From the NCBI GenBank assembly GCA_036504875.1, contig DASXUK010000067.1, positions 1-64,000 of the forward strand: 64,000 nt of DNA. Reading direction: 5' to 3'. The DNA is from JACPFJ01 sp036504875 (lineage in GTDB: Bacteria > Desulfobacterota > Desulfuromonadia > Geobacterales > Pseudopelobacteraceae). The notes under the pieces are model-generated. The model was given only the letters and a program-made list of their open reading frames with translations. It was not told the origin of the DNA and did not search any database. Numbering within the stretch: the stretch's first letter is position 1; each line of letters opens with the position of its first letter. Below are positions 1 through 8,218 of this stretch, one piece after another. The position numbers and the translations under genes are program-made.

Positions 1-254
1 AATTCTACAGATTTTGAGCGTATCGGTTTTTGAAAGAACGGAACTAAACCAACTGCTTACATTTTACGATTACAAAAGCAACATGATCTTAAAACCTAAA
101 CAGCTGAAGTTGTTCTGAAATTATTCCGGACACTAATGAAAGTGGAAAACTATTTGAGAAGCTTGAAGTCTGGAAGTGCGATGTTACAGTTTTAGTCATA
201 GTTAGGCGTGCCCATAGGCGGCCAACTAATCAAAAGAAATGGGAGGTAGTATAA

Positions 255-725
255 ATGAAAACTATAAAACGACTTATCTTTACTGCTGCAGCGCTGATGG
301 CTTTATCAGGGTTTGCTTTGGCAGGCTCAGGTAGCAGCGGGATGGGTAGCTCGGGTAGCAGCACCACTGGTACAGGTAGCGGTATGGGTGGCTCGACCGA
401 TACCGGCACAAGCAGCGGTGGCGGCACAGGTGGCTCAACAGACACAAGCAGCGGTAGCGGCACAGGTGGATCGACCGATACCGGCACAAGCACAGGATCC
501 GGCAGTGGGATGGGTGGTTCCACCGGGAGCGGTATGGGCGGATCCACTGACACCAGCACAGGGACCGGCAGCGGTATGGGCGGATCTACCAATGGTTCCA
601 GTTCAGGCACAGGCGGCGGGATGGGCGGATCTACTAATGGTTCCAGTTCAGGTACCGGCGGCAGCACAGGTGGCTCCACCGGCTCTGACAGTTCCGGCTC
701 CAGAGATTATAACCAAAGATACTGA
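255..725 (+). CDS. Gly/Ser/Thr-repeat secreted protein
   Basis: A 156-residue protein with a clear Sec signal peptide (basic start, hydrophobic residues 8-20, cleavage likely after ALA near residue 23). The rest is almost only Gly, Ser, Thr, Asp and Met, built from short repeats of the type GMGGSTDT and GTGGSTDT; near the C-terminus GGSTNGSSSGTG occurs twice. It ends in a short charged, Tyr-containing tail. The ATG follows a GGGAGG ribosome-binding site. No enzymatic domain can be seen. Exported low-complexity proteins of this kind are usually surface or matrix material, but that is inference. The Pro-rich ORF on the opposite strand is only the mirror of the repeats. Confidence 0.8.
   Translation: MKTIKRLIFTAAALMALSGFALAGSGSSGMGSSGSSTTGTGSGMGGSTDTGTSSGGGTGGSTDTSSGSGTGGSTDTGTSTGSGSGMGGSTGSGMGGSTDTSTGTGSGMGGSTNGSSSGTGGGMGGSTNGSSSGTGGSTGGSTGSDSSGSRDYNQRY
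421..680 (+). repeat. Internal short tandem repeats
   Basis: Degenerate 24-45 bp repeats encode GSGMGGSTDT-like units. Two copies of a unit encoding GGSTNGSSSGTGG, starting near 577 and 625, are nearly identical in DNA. Such arrays can change length by slippage or recombination. Confidence 0.6.
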
Positions 726-751
726 TCTAAATCAGAAATGAATCGGACAGA

Positions 752-791
752 GGCAATGACCTGCGGACATTCACAGGTCATTGCCCTTTCT
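752..791 (+). terminator. Hairpin after the Gly/Ser/Thr-rich gene
   Basis: A perfect 12-bp stem (752-763 with 774-785) and a 10-nt loop are followed by CTTTCT. An outer AATCAGAAA/TTTCTGATT pairing could extend it. The T-run is weak, so it may also be only an mRNA 3' end stabiliser. The rest of 792-1031 holds no gene that I can support. Confidence 0.5.
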
Positions 792-1031
792 GATTCACAA
801 AATCACTGGCACTATCGCTTGCTCCACTCCTTCTCACAAAAACTTCCCTACAAATTCGTAAAGCCCCAACCCTGTATCCACGCGTTGAATCGCTCAGTCT
901 CTATTGACAAAACCAATGATGATGAGAAACTATTAATAACCTATGGACAAGCAATTCAGCACGGGCCAAGGCACCTTTATCTCGCACAAAGCAGCCGTAT
1001 TTATGCAAAAACAAATTGGAAGGGGGCAGTT

Positions 1032-1373
1032 ATGATTAAAAAAATAATTTTAGCTGCATGTATATTGTCTAGCGCAATAACAGTTAACTCTAACTTGGTT
1101 GTTTCTGCAGAAAAAGAAAGTCGCAAACCTGCTTCTACTGATGTTGAAAAAGGTAACACTAAGATTAACAAGCAAGATAGGAAAGAAGGCGAAGTCACAG
1201 CTGATCAGCAAGGTGAAAGCAAATCAGATATTGAGATGTCCAAAAACATCCGAACGGCTGTTATCACGGATAAATTGCTCTCACAATATGCTCATAACAT
1301 AAAAATAATTACACGTGATGGAAAGGTTACTTTAAAAGGTCCAATAAAATCAGAACAAGAAAAAAAGCAATAG
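1032..1373 (+). CDS. BON-domain protein, cut short by a frameshift
   Basis: The ATG at 1032 is preceded by AGGGGG. The product is 113 residues: an N-terminal signal peptide or anchor (hydrophobic residues 4-22), a charged Lys/Glu-rich linker, then the start of a BON domain (motifs YAHNIKIITRDGKVTLKG). BON domains are small lipid-binding domains of periplasmic proteins such as OsmY. The reading frame stops early at TAG 1371, just after the slippery heptamer A AAA AAG (1361-1367). In the -1 frame the domain continues (KKAIEKKTAKVAKK), then stops at 1409 after a second A7 run (1397-1403), where another -1 shift again gives BON-like residues (NNLTSSSLT). So the gene is a double-frameshift pseudogene, holds two homopolymer sequencing errors, or relies on slippage. 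An upstream in-frame extension to 738 lacks a ribosome-binding site and was not used. Confidence 0.6.
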   Translation: MIKKIILAACILSSAITVNSNLVVSAEKESRKPASTDVEKGNTKINKQDRKEGEVTADQQGESKSDIEMSKNIRTAVITDKLLSQYAHNIKIITRDGKVTLKGPIKSEQEKKQ

Positions 1374-1515
1374 AGAAAAAAACAGCCAAAGTAGCGAAAA
1401 AAATAACTTAACCAGCTCATCCCTGACTCGCCAGACAATAAAAGAAAACTCCGTACATTCGCCATGCGACAAGATACTCACTGAATATGTCAAAAAACAA
1501 AAAGAGGACAGCCAG

Positions 1516-1968
1516 ATGCAACAGACAGAGATTGATCTTCTTGAACTACTTAAAAAGGATCATGAACAAGTCATGTCCCGCTTCAAAAGGATTCAAAAAA
1601 GCGAGAAGAAGGAAGTCAGGCTTTTTGCTCAATTGGAAAAGGATGTTAGAATTCATATGGAAGGTGAAGAAAGATTTTTTTATACCCTGCTCGAGCAGCA
1701 TCAGCAGGCCCGCCAAAGAGTTCTCGAAAGCTATGAGGAGCACTTTCTGGCAAAATTGATTTTCAGTACGTTTAACAGCCAGGCACTGGATGAAGAACGA
1801 TGGATAGCCAAGATAAAAGTGCTGATGGAATTTATGGAACATCACATGAAGGAAGAGGAAAGCCAATTATTTCCTCTGGCTCCGAATTTGTTGAAAAAGG
1901 AAGAACTCAAAAGGATCTCGGAACAGTATCTGGAGCTAAGGAACGATCAGCAAAAGACGGAAAAATAA
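1516..1968 (+). CDS. Hemerythrin HHE-domain protein
   Basis: A 150-residue, highly charged all-helical protein with the spaced His/Glu ligands of hemerythrin-like HHE domains: KKDHEQV (His16), a central HMEGEERFFY, ESYEEH, and MEHHMKEEESQLFP near residue 115-125. These bind a di-iron centre; family members sense or store oxygen, nitric oxide or metal. An AGAGGA ribosome-binding site lies 6-7 bases before the ATG. No signal peptide, so cytoplasmic. It follows the damaged BON gene, and the shifted frame of that gene runs into this one without a stop, but the separate ribosome-binding site argues for an independent start. Confidence 0.85.
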   Translation: MQQTEIDLLELLKKDHEQVMSRFKRIQKSEKKEVRLFAQLEKDVRIHMEGEERFFYTLLEQHQQARQRVLESYEEHFLAKLIFSTFNSQALDEERWIAKIKVLMEFMEHHMKEEESQLFPLAPNLLKKEELKRISEQYLELRNDQQKTEK

Positions 1969-1973
1969 TAGTC

Positions 1974-2011
1974 TGTCGGCAGGGGCACCAACTCCACAGC
2001 CCGACATTTTT
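1974..2011 (+). terminator. Weak hairpin with T-run after the hemerythrin gene
   Basis: TGTCGG (1974-1979) pairs with CCGACA (2001-2006), followed by five T. The loop is long (21 nt), so the call is tentative. Confidence 0.4.
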
Positions 2012-2097
2012 AAATGAGCATATGATTTCGAGGGAAATTAATAAACCAGCACCACATGTTTTTGCACATAAGATAAACCTTGAGAAAGGAGAATATC

Positions 2098-3072
2098 ATG
2101 AGACTGCAATTTCTTAGCATACTACTTGCCACTGCCTTAATAAGCACCACGCCAGTGCTATCTCTTGGGGAGGAATATCAAACTGATCCAGGTAGCAGGG
2201 AGTATATCATTGAACAAACCCCTTCGGATACTTCCAGCCCGGGCGGCTATGTCGATACCGAGACTTCCAGTCCCGGCGGCAATGTCGATACTGACGCTTC
2301 CGGACCCGGTTACGTTACAGAACCTAACACTTCCAGCCCTGGTGGCAATGTCGATACTGATACTTCCCGACCCGGCTATGTTACAGAACCTGGCACTACA
2401 AGCCCGAGCTATGTTGCCCCTGACACCACAACCAGCCCCGGTTATGTTAGAGAGCCTGATGCATCCAGTCCCGGCGGCTATATTGGGGACAAAGATTCCG
2501 ATAGGACCGAGAAATCCGAAAGGCATTGGAATTATATAGTTTTCAAGGGCGGGGCATATTATCCCAGCGAGTCATTTAATCTCGACAACATTGCCACTAC
2601 CGGCGCTGCCGGGACCACCGCCACGGTCCATTTCAACAACAGAATAGGATTTGCCGGAGAGGTCGCCTACGGACGTTATATTCTGCCTGTGCTGGCAATC
2701 GAACTCGGCGCCGGTTATTTCCAGAGCCAAGGCGTAGCGGTTGCTCAAACCGGCCGAACCATGTTGAGGGTTGTTCCTATTGTGGCAACCGGCAAATTCC
2801 TCCTCCCGCTGGGTCCATTTGAGCCATACGCCCTTGGTGGGATAGGAGCATATATTTCAGATCTCGACGTATCCGGCAATATCAATAACTTCAAAGGCAC
2901 AACTGAAGTGACCTATGGTTTGCATGCCGGGGCCGGATTTAATATCAATTTTACCGATCGTGCTTTTGCAGGACTTGAGGGCAAATACCTGTGGGTCGAG
3001 CCATCTTTTGGCGGCCGTCATATCAGGATGGATGGATTTATAACTACTTTAAATGTAGGTTTCAGGTTTTAA
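2098..3072 (+). CDS. Outer-membrane beta-barrel protein with Ser/Pro/Gly repeat linker
   Basis: A 324-residue exported protein. Residues 1-23 form a signal peptide. Residues about 45-130 form a linker made of repeats such as TSSPGGNVDTD and SPGYVTEP. Residues about 145-324 are an OmpA/OmpW-type 8-strand barrel: alternating hydrophobic strands, many Gly and aromatic residues, and a terminal Phe (GFRF) as used for BAM recognition. The start at 2098 was chosen because AAGGAG lies 8-9 bases upstream; an in-frame ATG at 2080 lacks such a site. The linker, between the signal and the barrel, resembles the low-complexity style of the gene at 255. Its function beyond an envelope role cannot be told. 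Confidence 0.8.
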   Translation: MRLQFLSILLATALISTTPVLSLGEEYQTDPGSREYIIEQTPSDTSSPGGYVDTETSSPGGNVDTDASGPGYVTEPNTSSPGGNVDTDTSRPGYVTEPGTTSPSYVAPDTTTSPGYVREPDASSPGGYIGDKDSDRTEKSERHWNYIVFKGGAYYPSESFNLDNIATTGAAGTTATVHFNNRIGFAGEVAYGRYILPVLAIELGAGYFQSQGVAVAQTGRTMLRVVPIVATGKFLLPLGPFEPYALGGIGAYISDLDVSGNINNFKGTTEVTYGLHAGAGFNINFTDRAFAGLEGKYLWVEPSFGGRHIRMDGFITTLNVGFRF

Positions 3073-3076
3073 AAAC

Positions 3077-3125
3077 ATCTGCAGCTGAGGAGGGCCTTAA
3101 TGCTAAACTCTCCTCAGCTGCAGAT
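3077..3125. terminator. Bidirectional terminator between convergent genes
   Basis: A perfect 16-bp inverted repeat (3077-3092 with 3110-3125), followed by TTTATA on the + strand and by TGTTTTT on the - strand. It sits exactly between the barrel gene and acpH. Confidence 0.8.
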
Positions 3126-3710
3126 TTATAATCCATTCTGAACAAACTGCTGGGCAAATTCCCTAACCAAGGGTAAAAACTGGCAAAAATCTTCTCGCAG
3201 CCCGTCATAGTTCCTTACCAGCTCAAACTCGCCACCGGTAAGAGGATTGGCGCGCCTCACCCGCCGTGACATCCGTTCTAGCGCTAGCCCAATGCCCTCT
3301 ACCTTACGATATGACGGCAATAGCTCGTCAAATATGAACGGCAGCATTTCCTGTAGACGCTCAGGCAAATAAGACCAATTCAGCTCTACCACTGACCGCG
3401 CCTGCTGCAGGTATTTTTCGAAAGGCACATCCGACCACTTCTGCCATTCGGTGGCTAGGAAGTGGTCATAATAAAGGTCGACCAATATCCCGCGCCATAG
3501 ACCGTAATCCCGGTTGATTCGATACCTACTATTACAGAACAAAGAATTATTCTGTGCAAATACATCTATTTTGCGATGCAATTTAATTCCTTGCTGTAGA
3601 AGCGCCGGATATTCGTTCCCGATTCTGCCCTTCACAAAATCTCCCATGAGGTTGCCGCTCAAGATATCCGGATCTTCCCCCGACAGATGAAGATGAAATA
3701 AAAAATTCAT
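3126..3710 (-). CDS. acpH: Acyl carrier protein phosphodiesterase (AcpH, DUF479)
   Basis: A 194-residue protein of the AcpH family, which hydrolyses the 4'-phosphopantetheine arm from holo-ACP. The N-terminus MNFLFHLHLSG followed by GNLMGDFVKG is the family signature; a further His/Asp cluster (YYDHFLA near residue 82-88) fits the metal-binding HD-like fold. Length matches E. coli AcpH (193). AAAGGC lies upstream of the ATG. It starts 12 bp after the DNA glycosylase stop, so the two are probably cotranscribed, though the functions are unrelated. Confidence 0.88.
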   Translation of the reverse strand: MNFLFHLHLSGEDPDILSGNLMGDFVKGRIGNEYPALLQQGIKLHRKIDVFAQNNSLFCNSRYRINRDYGLWRGILVDLYYDHFLATEWQKWSDVPFEKYLQQARSVVELNWSYLPERLQEMLPFIFDELLPSYRKVEGIGLALERMSRRVRRANPLTGGEFELVRNYDGLREDFCQFLPLVREFAQQFVQNGL

Positions 3711-3722
3711 GACAGCCTTTCG

Positions 3723-4274
3723 TTATTTCCTAGAAATATAATTACTACCTTTGATGTAAAATCTTAAAAGCTTATCAGCCCAAATGCCGGCATACTTGAC
3801 TCCGATCCTGGTTCTTTTAATAATTTCAACAGTCTCGGTTTCGGAAATTGAAGCAAGATAAATTATATTACCTTCCAGATCCAGTCCATTAATGCGACCA
3901 TCGATGTGCATCGCCTTACAGAGCAGCCCCGGACCACGTGTATTCTCTTCTACATTGTTGACCGGCTCGATCGCCCGTAACAGAACCGCGGAGGCTTGCC
4001 CTTCCGGCTCGGTTACCACGTTCATACACCAGTGAAGTCCATAAACAAGATAAACATAAGCAAAGCCTGGAGGGCCATACATTAGCCTGGTTCTGTCAGT
4101 CAACCCTCTCGAAGAATGTGCGGCCAAATCATGCGGTCCAAGGTAAGCCTCGACCTCTACGATTCTGCCGACCCGCTCCACCCCGTTAATATGGTTAAAC
4201 AGGTACTTGCCGAGTAAATTTTCGGCCACCTCGATCGTATCGCGGCAATAAAAAGATCTCATCAATTTTTCCAT
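3723..4274 (-). CDS. 3-methyladenine DNA glycosylase (AAG/Mpg family)
   Basis: A 183-residue monofunctional alkyl-purine DNA glycosylase of the AAG/MPG family, which removes 3-methyladenine and hypoxanthine in base excision repair. Seen motifs: VAENLLGKYL, the catalytic IVEVEAYLG (Glu activates water), AAHSSRGLTDRT, MYGPPGFAYVYLVYGLHWCMNVV (the damaged-base pocket and intercalating region), and VLLRAIEP. Length is typical for the short bacterial members. A start at Met5 is also possible. It is the first gene of a two-gene unit with acpH. Confidence 0.92.
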   Translation of the reverse strand: MEKLMRSFYCRDTIEVAENLLGKYLFNHINGVERVGRIVEVEAYLGPHDLAAHSSRGLTDRTRLMYGPPGFAYVYLVYGLHWCMNVVTEPEGQASAVLLRAIEPVNNVEENTRGPGLLCKAMHIDGRINGLDLEGNIIYLASISETETVEIIKRTRIGVKYAGIWADKLLRFYIKGSNYISRK

Positions 4275-4407
4275 ACGTTTTCCAGTCGCTGAAAAATTAT
4301 CTGAATCTGTTATTATTATACAGAGCCATCCGGTTTTTATGGGATGTTCATGTTCGGTATTTGATGTTCCTTATCTAGGTTAAGATGGAAAAAAGTGAAA
4401 AAAAATG

Positions 4408-4436
4408 TTGACTCCATTTCTCAATTACTGTATTTA
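4408..4436 (+). promoter_or_regulatory. Sigma-70-type promoter for tRNA-Glu
   Basis: TTGACT (4408-4413), a 17-bp spacer and TATTTA (4431-4436) lie about 48 bp before the tRNA. Confidence 0.65.
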
Positions 4437-4483
4437 AGTAGGTCTCGCGTCATTATTGGGCCTGACGCGAACCCAAAACAAAC

Positions 4484-4561
<78 letters not shown>

Positions 4562-4569
4562 AAAAAATC

Positions 4570-4603
4570 AAGGTCGCTTTTCTTTCGAGAAGCGACCTTT
4601 TTT
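4570..4603 (+). terminator. Intrinsic terminator after tRNA-Glu
   Basis: AAGGTCGCTT (from 4570) pairs with AAGCGACCTT (to 4599), with a short loop and a T6 run. Confidence 0.9.
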
Positions 4604-4676
4604 AATTGATATTATCTTTTTTAGAGGCAGTGCTGATGCCAGGAAATAAATCAATGGCATATCCGGAGAGAGTGGA

Positions 4677-5156
4677 TTGGTAGAACTTGATGCGGCTATT
4701 TATATAATTGTGGCAATGACTAAAGATGGCATTATTGGTAAAGGGAGAGGTTTGCCCTGGAGAATTCCTGAAGAAATGGAAGTCTTTAAAAATTTGACTG
4801 TTGGAAACACTGTGTTAATGGGCCGAAGAACCTATGAAGTCATAGGCCACCCCTTGTCCGATAGGAACAATATAGTCATCAGTAAACAACTTACACCTGT
4901 GGAAGGAATGCAAGTTGCAGATAATTTTGAAGAAGCTTTAATAGTAGCAAGAAAATCAAAGAAGAATATTTTTATAATAGGCGGGGCAGAAGTCTACAAA
5001 ACAGCACTAACAGTTGCTGATTATATGTATATTTCCTGGATTCATGGCCGCTATGATGGTGATGTCAGATTTCCTGAATTTAATATCGACCTTTGGCGCC
5101 TGGAAAAGAAACAAGCATTCGAAAAATTCACTCTGTGTCTTTATTCAAAATTATGA
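4677..5156 (+). CDS. folA: Dihydrofolate reductase
   Basis: A 159-residue DHFR, the same length as E. coli FolA; it reduces dihydrofolate to tetrahydrofolate with NADPH. Motifs: MTKDGIIGKGRGLPW (Met20-like loop), IPEEMEVFKNLT with the active-site acid, VLMGRRTYEVIG and FIIGGAEVYK. The start is TTG at 4677 with GGAG 8 bases before. The stop overlaps the next gene (ATGA), so the two are translationally coupled. The gene is clearly richer in A and T than purA, hisZ and other neighbours, which hints at transfer. A shadow ORF over the tRNA (4395-4649) was ignored. Confidence 0.9.
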   Translation: MVELDAAIYIIVAMTKDGIIGKGRGLPWRIPEEMEVFKNLTVGNTVLMGRRTYEVIGHPLSDRNNIVISKQLTPVEGMQVADNFEEALIVARKSKKNIFIIGGAEVYKTALTVADYMYISWIHGRYDGDVRFPEFNIDLWRLEKKQAFEKFTLCLYSKL

Positions 5157-5485
5157 AAACAGAGATATTGGAATCGGACATAAAGGTTGAATTTTATCGT
5201 GCTTCCGGCCCTGGAGGACAGCACAGGAATACGACTGACTCGGCGGTACGCATTCGTCATATCCCTACCGGGATCGTTGCTCAGGCATCTGAGAGCCGTT
5301 CCCAGTTGCAGAACCGCGAGATGGCGATGAAGAGACTGCAGATAGCACTGGAAAGGCTGGAACGTAAGGTGAAGAAACGGATAGCCACACGTACTCCCAG
5401 GAAAGCAGTAGAAAAGCGGCTGAGCGAGAAGAAGGTTCTGGCACAGAAGAAAAAATCGCGGTCTCTGCGGGATGAGGAAAGGTAA
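5153..5485 (+). CDS. Stand-alone release-factor-like GGQ protein (RF-1 domain)
   Basis: A 110-residue protein with only the peptidyl-tRNA hydrolysis domain of class I release factors: GPGGQHRN with GGQ at residues 21-23, then TDSAVRIRHIPTGI, and a very basic Lys/Arg C-terminal helix. It has no codon-recognition domain. Related small proteins (ArfB, mtRF-R/C12orf65) rescue stalled ribosomes using the basic tail in the mRNA channel, so ribosome rescue is the likely role; exact orthology is not shown. The start at 5153 overlaps the folA stop by ATGA. A longer in-frame start (5093) would sit inside folA. Confidence 0.85.
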   Translation: MKTEILESDIKVEFYRASGPGGQHRNTTDSAVRIRHIPTGIVAQASESRSQLQNREMAMKRLQIALERLERKVKKRIATRTPRKAVEKRLSEKKVLAQKKKSRSLRDEER

Positions 5486-5539
5486 TAAGATACACTGGTA
5501 TCTTCAAAAAGGCAGCAGGACTGGCTATTTTATAGGTTT

Positions 5540-5585
5540 AAACGCAAAAAGGGGCGTGACTCACATCACGCCCCTTTTTGCGTTT
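5540..5585. terminator. Strong bidirectional terminator
   Basis: A perfect 20-bp inverted repeat (5540-5559 with 5566-5585) with internal A5 and T5 tracts, so it ends transcription in both directions between the GGQ gene (+) and purA (-). Confidence 0.93.
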
Positions 5586-5598
5586 GATCTTGAAGAAA

Positions 5599-6891
5599 TC
5601 AGGCGAATGGATTTTTTAAGGTTATAGTCTGGTCACGACGAGGTCCAACAGACACCATGACAATTGGACAGCCGGCTAATTCCTCGAGTTTTTTAACGTA
5701 GGCGCGCGCATTTTCTGGTAATTCCTCGAATGTCCTGGCATTGGTGATATCAGTCTTCCAGCCTGGTAGTTCCTGGTAAACCGGTTCACATTTTTCGAAA
5801 ACATCCAGGGCGGCTGGCAATGTTTCCAAAGCCTGTCCCTGATAATTGTAGCCGACACAAACCTTGATGGTATCAAAATCGGAAAGAACATCCAGCTTTG
5901 TCAGTGCAATACCGGTGAGACCGTTTACCCGTACGGAGTAACGAATTACCATGGCATCGAACCAGCCGCAGCGCCTGGGGCGACCGGTAGTTGCCCCAAA
6001 TTCTCCACCGACTTGGCGCAATTTTTCACCGGTTGCCTCCAAAAGTTCGGTCGGGAACGGACCACTGCCAACCCGGGTGACATAGGCCTTGGATATGCCG
6101 ATTATCTCATGAATATCACGCGGACTGACCCCTGATCCGGTACAGGCCCCACCTGCACAGGTAGAGGAAGAGGTGACAAAAGGGTAAGTCCCATGATCGA
6201 CATCCAGCAATGTCCCTTGCGCACCTTCGAAAAGCGCTTTTTTACCAGCTTTAAGATCTTTGCTTAGAACGAGTGATGTATCGGCAACATAGGTCCGAAG
6301 AATAGCGGCATATCCCTGGTATTCCTCATAGATGGAGTCGAATTCACAGGGGGTTTCATCCAGAAGTTTTTCAAGGATGAAATTCTTTTCCTCCAGAAAC
6401 TCACGCAGCTTGCGAGAAAAGACTTCGGGCTTGAGCAGATCCATCAGGCGTATGCCACGTCGTCCGATCTTGTCCTCATAGCAAGGTCCGATCCCTCTGC
6501 CGGTAGTGCCGATCTTCTTGTCGCCGCTCTTAGCTTCGCGAGCAATGTCGATTCGCTTGTGGTACGGCATGATAATATGCAGTGACTCAGAAAGAAGCAG
6601 ACAGGAGTCATCTTTTATACGCCCCGACTCTTTGAGTTTTGTTATCTCCTTGATAAACACCTCCGGGTCAAGGACAACCCCGTTTCCAATAATGCAACGT
6701 TTACCTTCGTGCAAGATCCCGGACGGGATCAAGTGCAGGACAACCTTTTCACTGCCAACTACCAGCGTATGACCGGCGTTATTCCCACCCTGGTAGCGAA
6801 CGATATCGTCGGCATATTCCGTGTATATGTCAACAACCTTGCCCTTACCTTCATCACCCCATTGGGCGCCTACAACAACTACGTTTGCCAT
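5599..6891 (-). CDS. purA: Adenylosuccinate synthetase
   Basis: A 430-residue PurA, the first committed step from IMP to AMP (IMP + Asp + GTP gives adenylosuccinate). The GWGDEGKGK-type P-loop lies at residues 11-18 with catalytic Asp13, and His41 sits in GGNNAGHT. Other motifs: GTTGRGIGP, EGAQGTLLDVDHGTYPFVT, TTGRPRRCGWFD. Length and motifs are complete. It begins 2 bp after the hisZ stop, a tight operon seen in Geobacter relatives. Confidence 0.98.
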   Translation of the reverse strand: MANVVVVGAQWGDEGKGKVVDIYTEYADDIVRYQGGNNAGHTLVVGSEKVVLHLIPSGILHEGKRCIIGNGVVLDPEVFIKEITKLKESGRIKDDSCLLLSESLHIIMPYHKRIDIAREAKSGDKKIGTTGRGIGPCYEDKIGRRGIRLMDLLKPEVFSRKLREFLEEKNFILEKLLDETPCEFDSIYEEYQGYAAILRTYVADTSLVLSKDLKAGKKALFEGAQGTLLDVDHGTYPFVTSSSTCAGGACTGSGVSPRDIHEIIGISKAYVTRVGSGPFPTELLEATGEKLRQVGGEFGATTGRPRRCGWFDAMVIRYSVRVNGLTGIALTKLDVLSDFDTIKVCVGYNYQGQALETLPAALDVFEKCEPVYQELPGWKTDITNARTFEELPENARAYVKKLEELAGCPIVMVSVGPRRDQTITLKNPFA

Positions 6892-6893
6892 AT

Positions 6894-8204
6894 CTAGTCG
6901 TCTCCCCGGCTATTTTCGATTAAATTCATAAGTCCTTGTTGCTCAAGCATTTCTATTTTCAAGCTCACCTTTTGACCATCCCTGGTGCGCACTGCAAAAT
7001 AACCTTCTCTGGAAGGGTCTCCGATAACGAGCATGCAGCGAAAATTCATCCGGCGCGCATACTCAAGCGAACTGTCATAATCTCTGAGGATTATGTCCCG
7101 AGCAACCGTATAACCATTCGAGCGCAGCAAACGGGCCATTTCCAGAACTACACGCCGATCATCACAACAATTGAACAACAGGAAGTCCCGCGTTGTGCTG
7201 GCTTCCACCTCTGGACGCCGCTCCAGGGCCTGAAGCAGGCTCAACACGTTAAATGTGAAGCCGGTGGCAGGCGCAGGAAATCTGTAACGGGCGGTAAGGT
7301 TATCGTAACGCCCACCACTGCATACCGGCTCGCCCAGGCCGGCCACAAATCCCTCAAAGGTGATGCCGGTGTGATAATCAAGCCCTCGTGTTTCTCCAAG
7401 ATCGATTGTAAGAAAATCACTGACCCCATGCATATCAAGAATGTCCAGAACCTGACAGAGGTTTTCGAGAGCTGATCGAGATCTGCTGTTAGTCACCACA
7501 CGCCGCGCCTCTATCAAAACTTCACGCCCGCCGAACAACCTGGGCAAGATTGCGATCTCCGCACGCGATTCCTTACTCACACTATTTTCAGCAAGAACCT
7601 TTGAAACCGCTGAAGAATCCTTGCGGGCAATGGCCTCCTGCAACTCTTTCAAAGCAAGCCCTTCGAGACCAGAGGCGGCCATTATACCACGACAGAATTC
7701 AACCTGTCCAAGATCGATTTTGAAATCTTCAAAACCTAAGCTTTGTAAGGCCTCAACAGCCATGGCCACCATCTCGGCATCCGCCTCAGGAGAATCAAGA
7801 CCAATCAGTTCGACCCCGGATTGAAAAATCTCGCGACTACGTCCGGTCTGGATCTCGGTTTGTCGCAACACCCTTCCGCTATAGCTGATGCGGTGTGGCA
7901 GAGGGTAACCACTCAGCCGGGTAGCCACAATGCGGGCAATTTGAGGTGTTATGTCTGGCGGGAGAGCTAACAATCGGCCTGTCTGCCGGTCCTCAAAACG
8001 ATAAGTTTTACCTTTTAGCTCATCGCCCATTCCGATTGCCAAAACATCCTCATACTCAAGCTTGGGGGTGATTACACGACGAAACCCCCACAACTCGAAT
8101 ACTCTGCGTATCTTGCCTTCTATATAGCCGATTTTTGCCGCGGTTTCCGGCAGTAAATCACTCACCCCCCGCGGGAGGGAAATGTCGGGTGTTGTGGTGG
8201 TCAT
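6894..8204 (-). CDS. hisZ: ATP phosphoribosyltransferase regulatory subunit HisZ
   Basis: A 436-residue paralogue of histidyl-tRNA synthetase. It has the class II core (LPRGVSDLLP at the N-terminus; TPKLEYEDVL; YSGRVLRQTEIQTGRSREIFQSGVELIG; DLGETRGLDYHTGITFEGF) but no C-terminal anticodon-binding domain of normal HisS. HisZ forms a complex with short HisG and gives histidine feedback control. The hisG gene is not in the window. HisS is the alternative, but the missing anticodon domain and the adjacent purA favour HisZ. Confidence 0.9.
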   Translation of the reverse strand: MTTTTPDISLPRGVSDLLPETAAKIGYIEGKIRRVFELWGFRRVITPKLEYEDVLAIGMGDELKGKTYRFEDRQTGRLLALPPDITPQIARIVATRLSGYPLPHRISYSGRVLRQTEIQTGRSREIFQSGVELIGLDSPEADAEMVAMAVEALQSLGFEDFKIDLGQVEFCRGIMAASGLEGLALKELQEAIARKDSSAVSKVLAENSVSKESRAEIAILPRLFGGREVLIEARRVVTNSRSRSALENLCQVLDILDMHGVSDFLTIDLGETRGLDYHTGITFEGFVAGLGEPVCSGGRYDNLTARYRFPAPATGFTFNVLSLLQALERRPEVEASTTRDFLLFNCCDDRRVVLEMARLLRSNGYTVARDIILRDYDSSLEYARRMNFRCMLVIGDPSREGYFAVRTRDGQKVSLKIEMLEQQGLMNLIENSRGDD

Positions 8205-8218
8205 TTAGTCCTACCCCC

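Noticed and set aside
1..254. Gene or mobile-element remnant at the left edge
   Set aside because: No open frame, terminal repeat or recognisable element was seen; treated as upstream region of the first gene.
230..679. Pro/Val-rich 149-codon ORF on the - strand
   Set aside because: It is the complement of the Gly/Ser/Thr repeats at 255-725; the real gene has a signal peptide and a ribosome-binding site.
738..1031. N-terminal extension of the BON gene
   Set aside because: No ribosome-binding site, includes a terminator hairpin, and the signal peptide begins at 1032.
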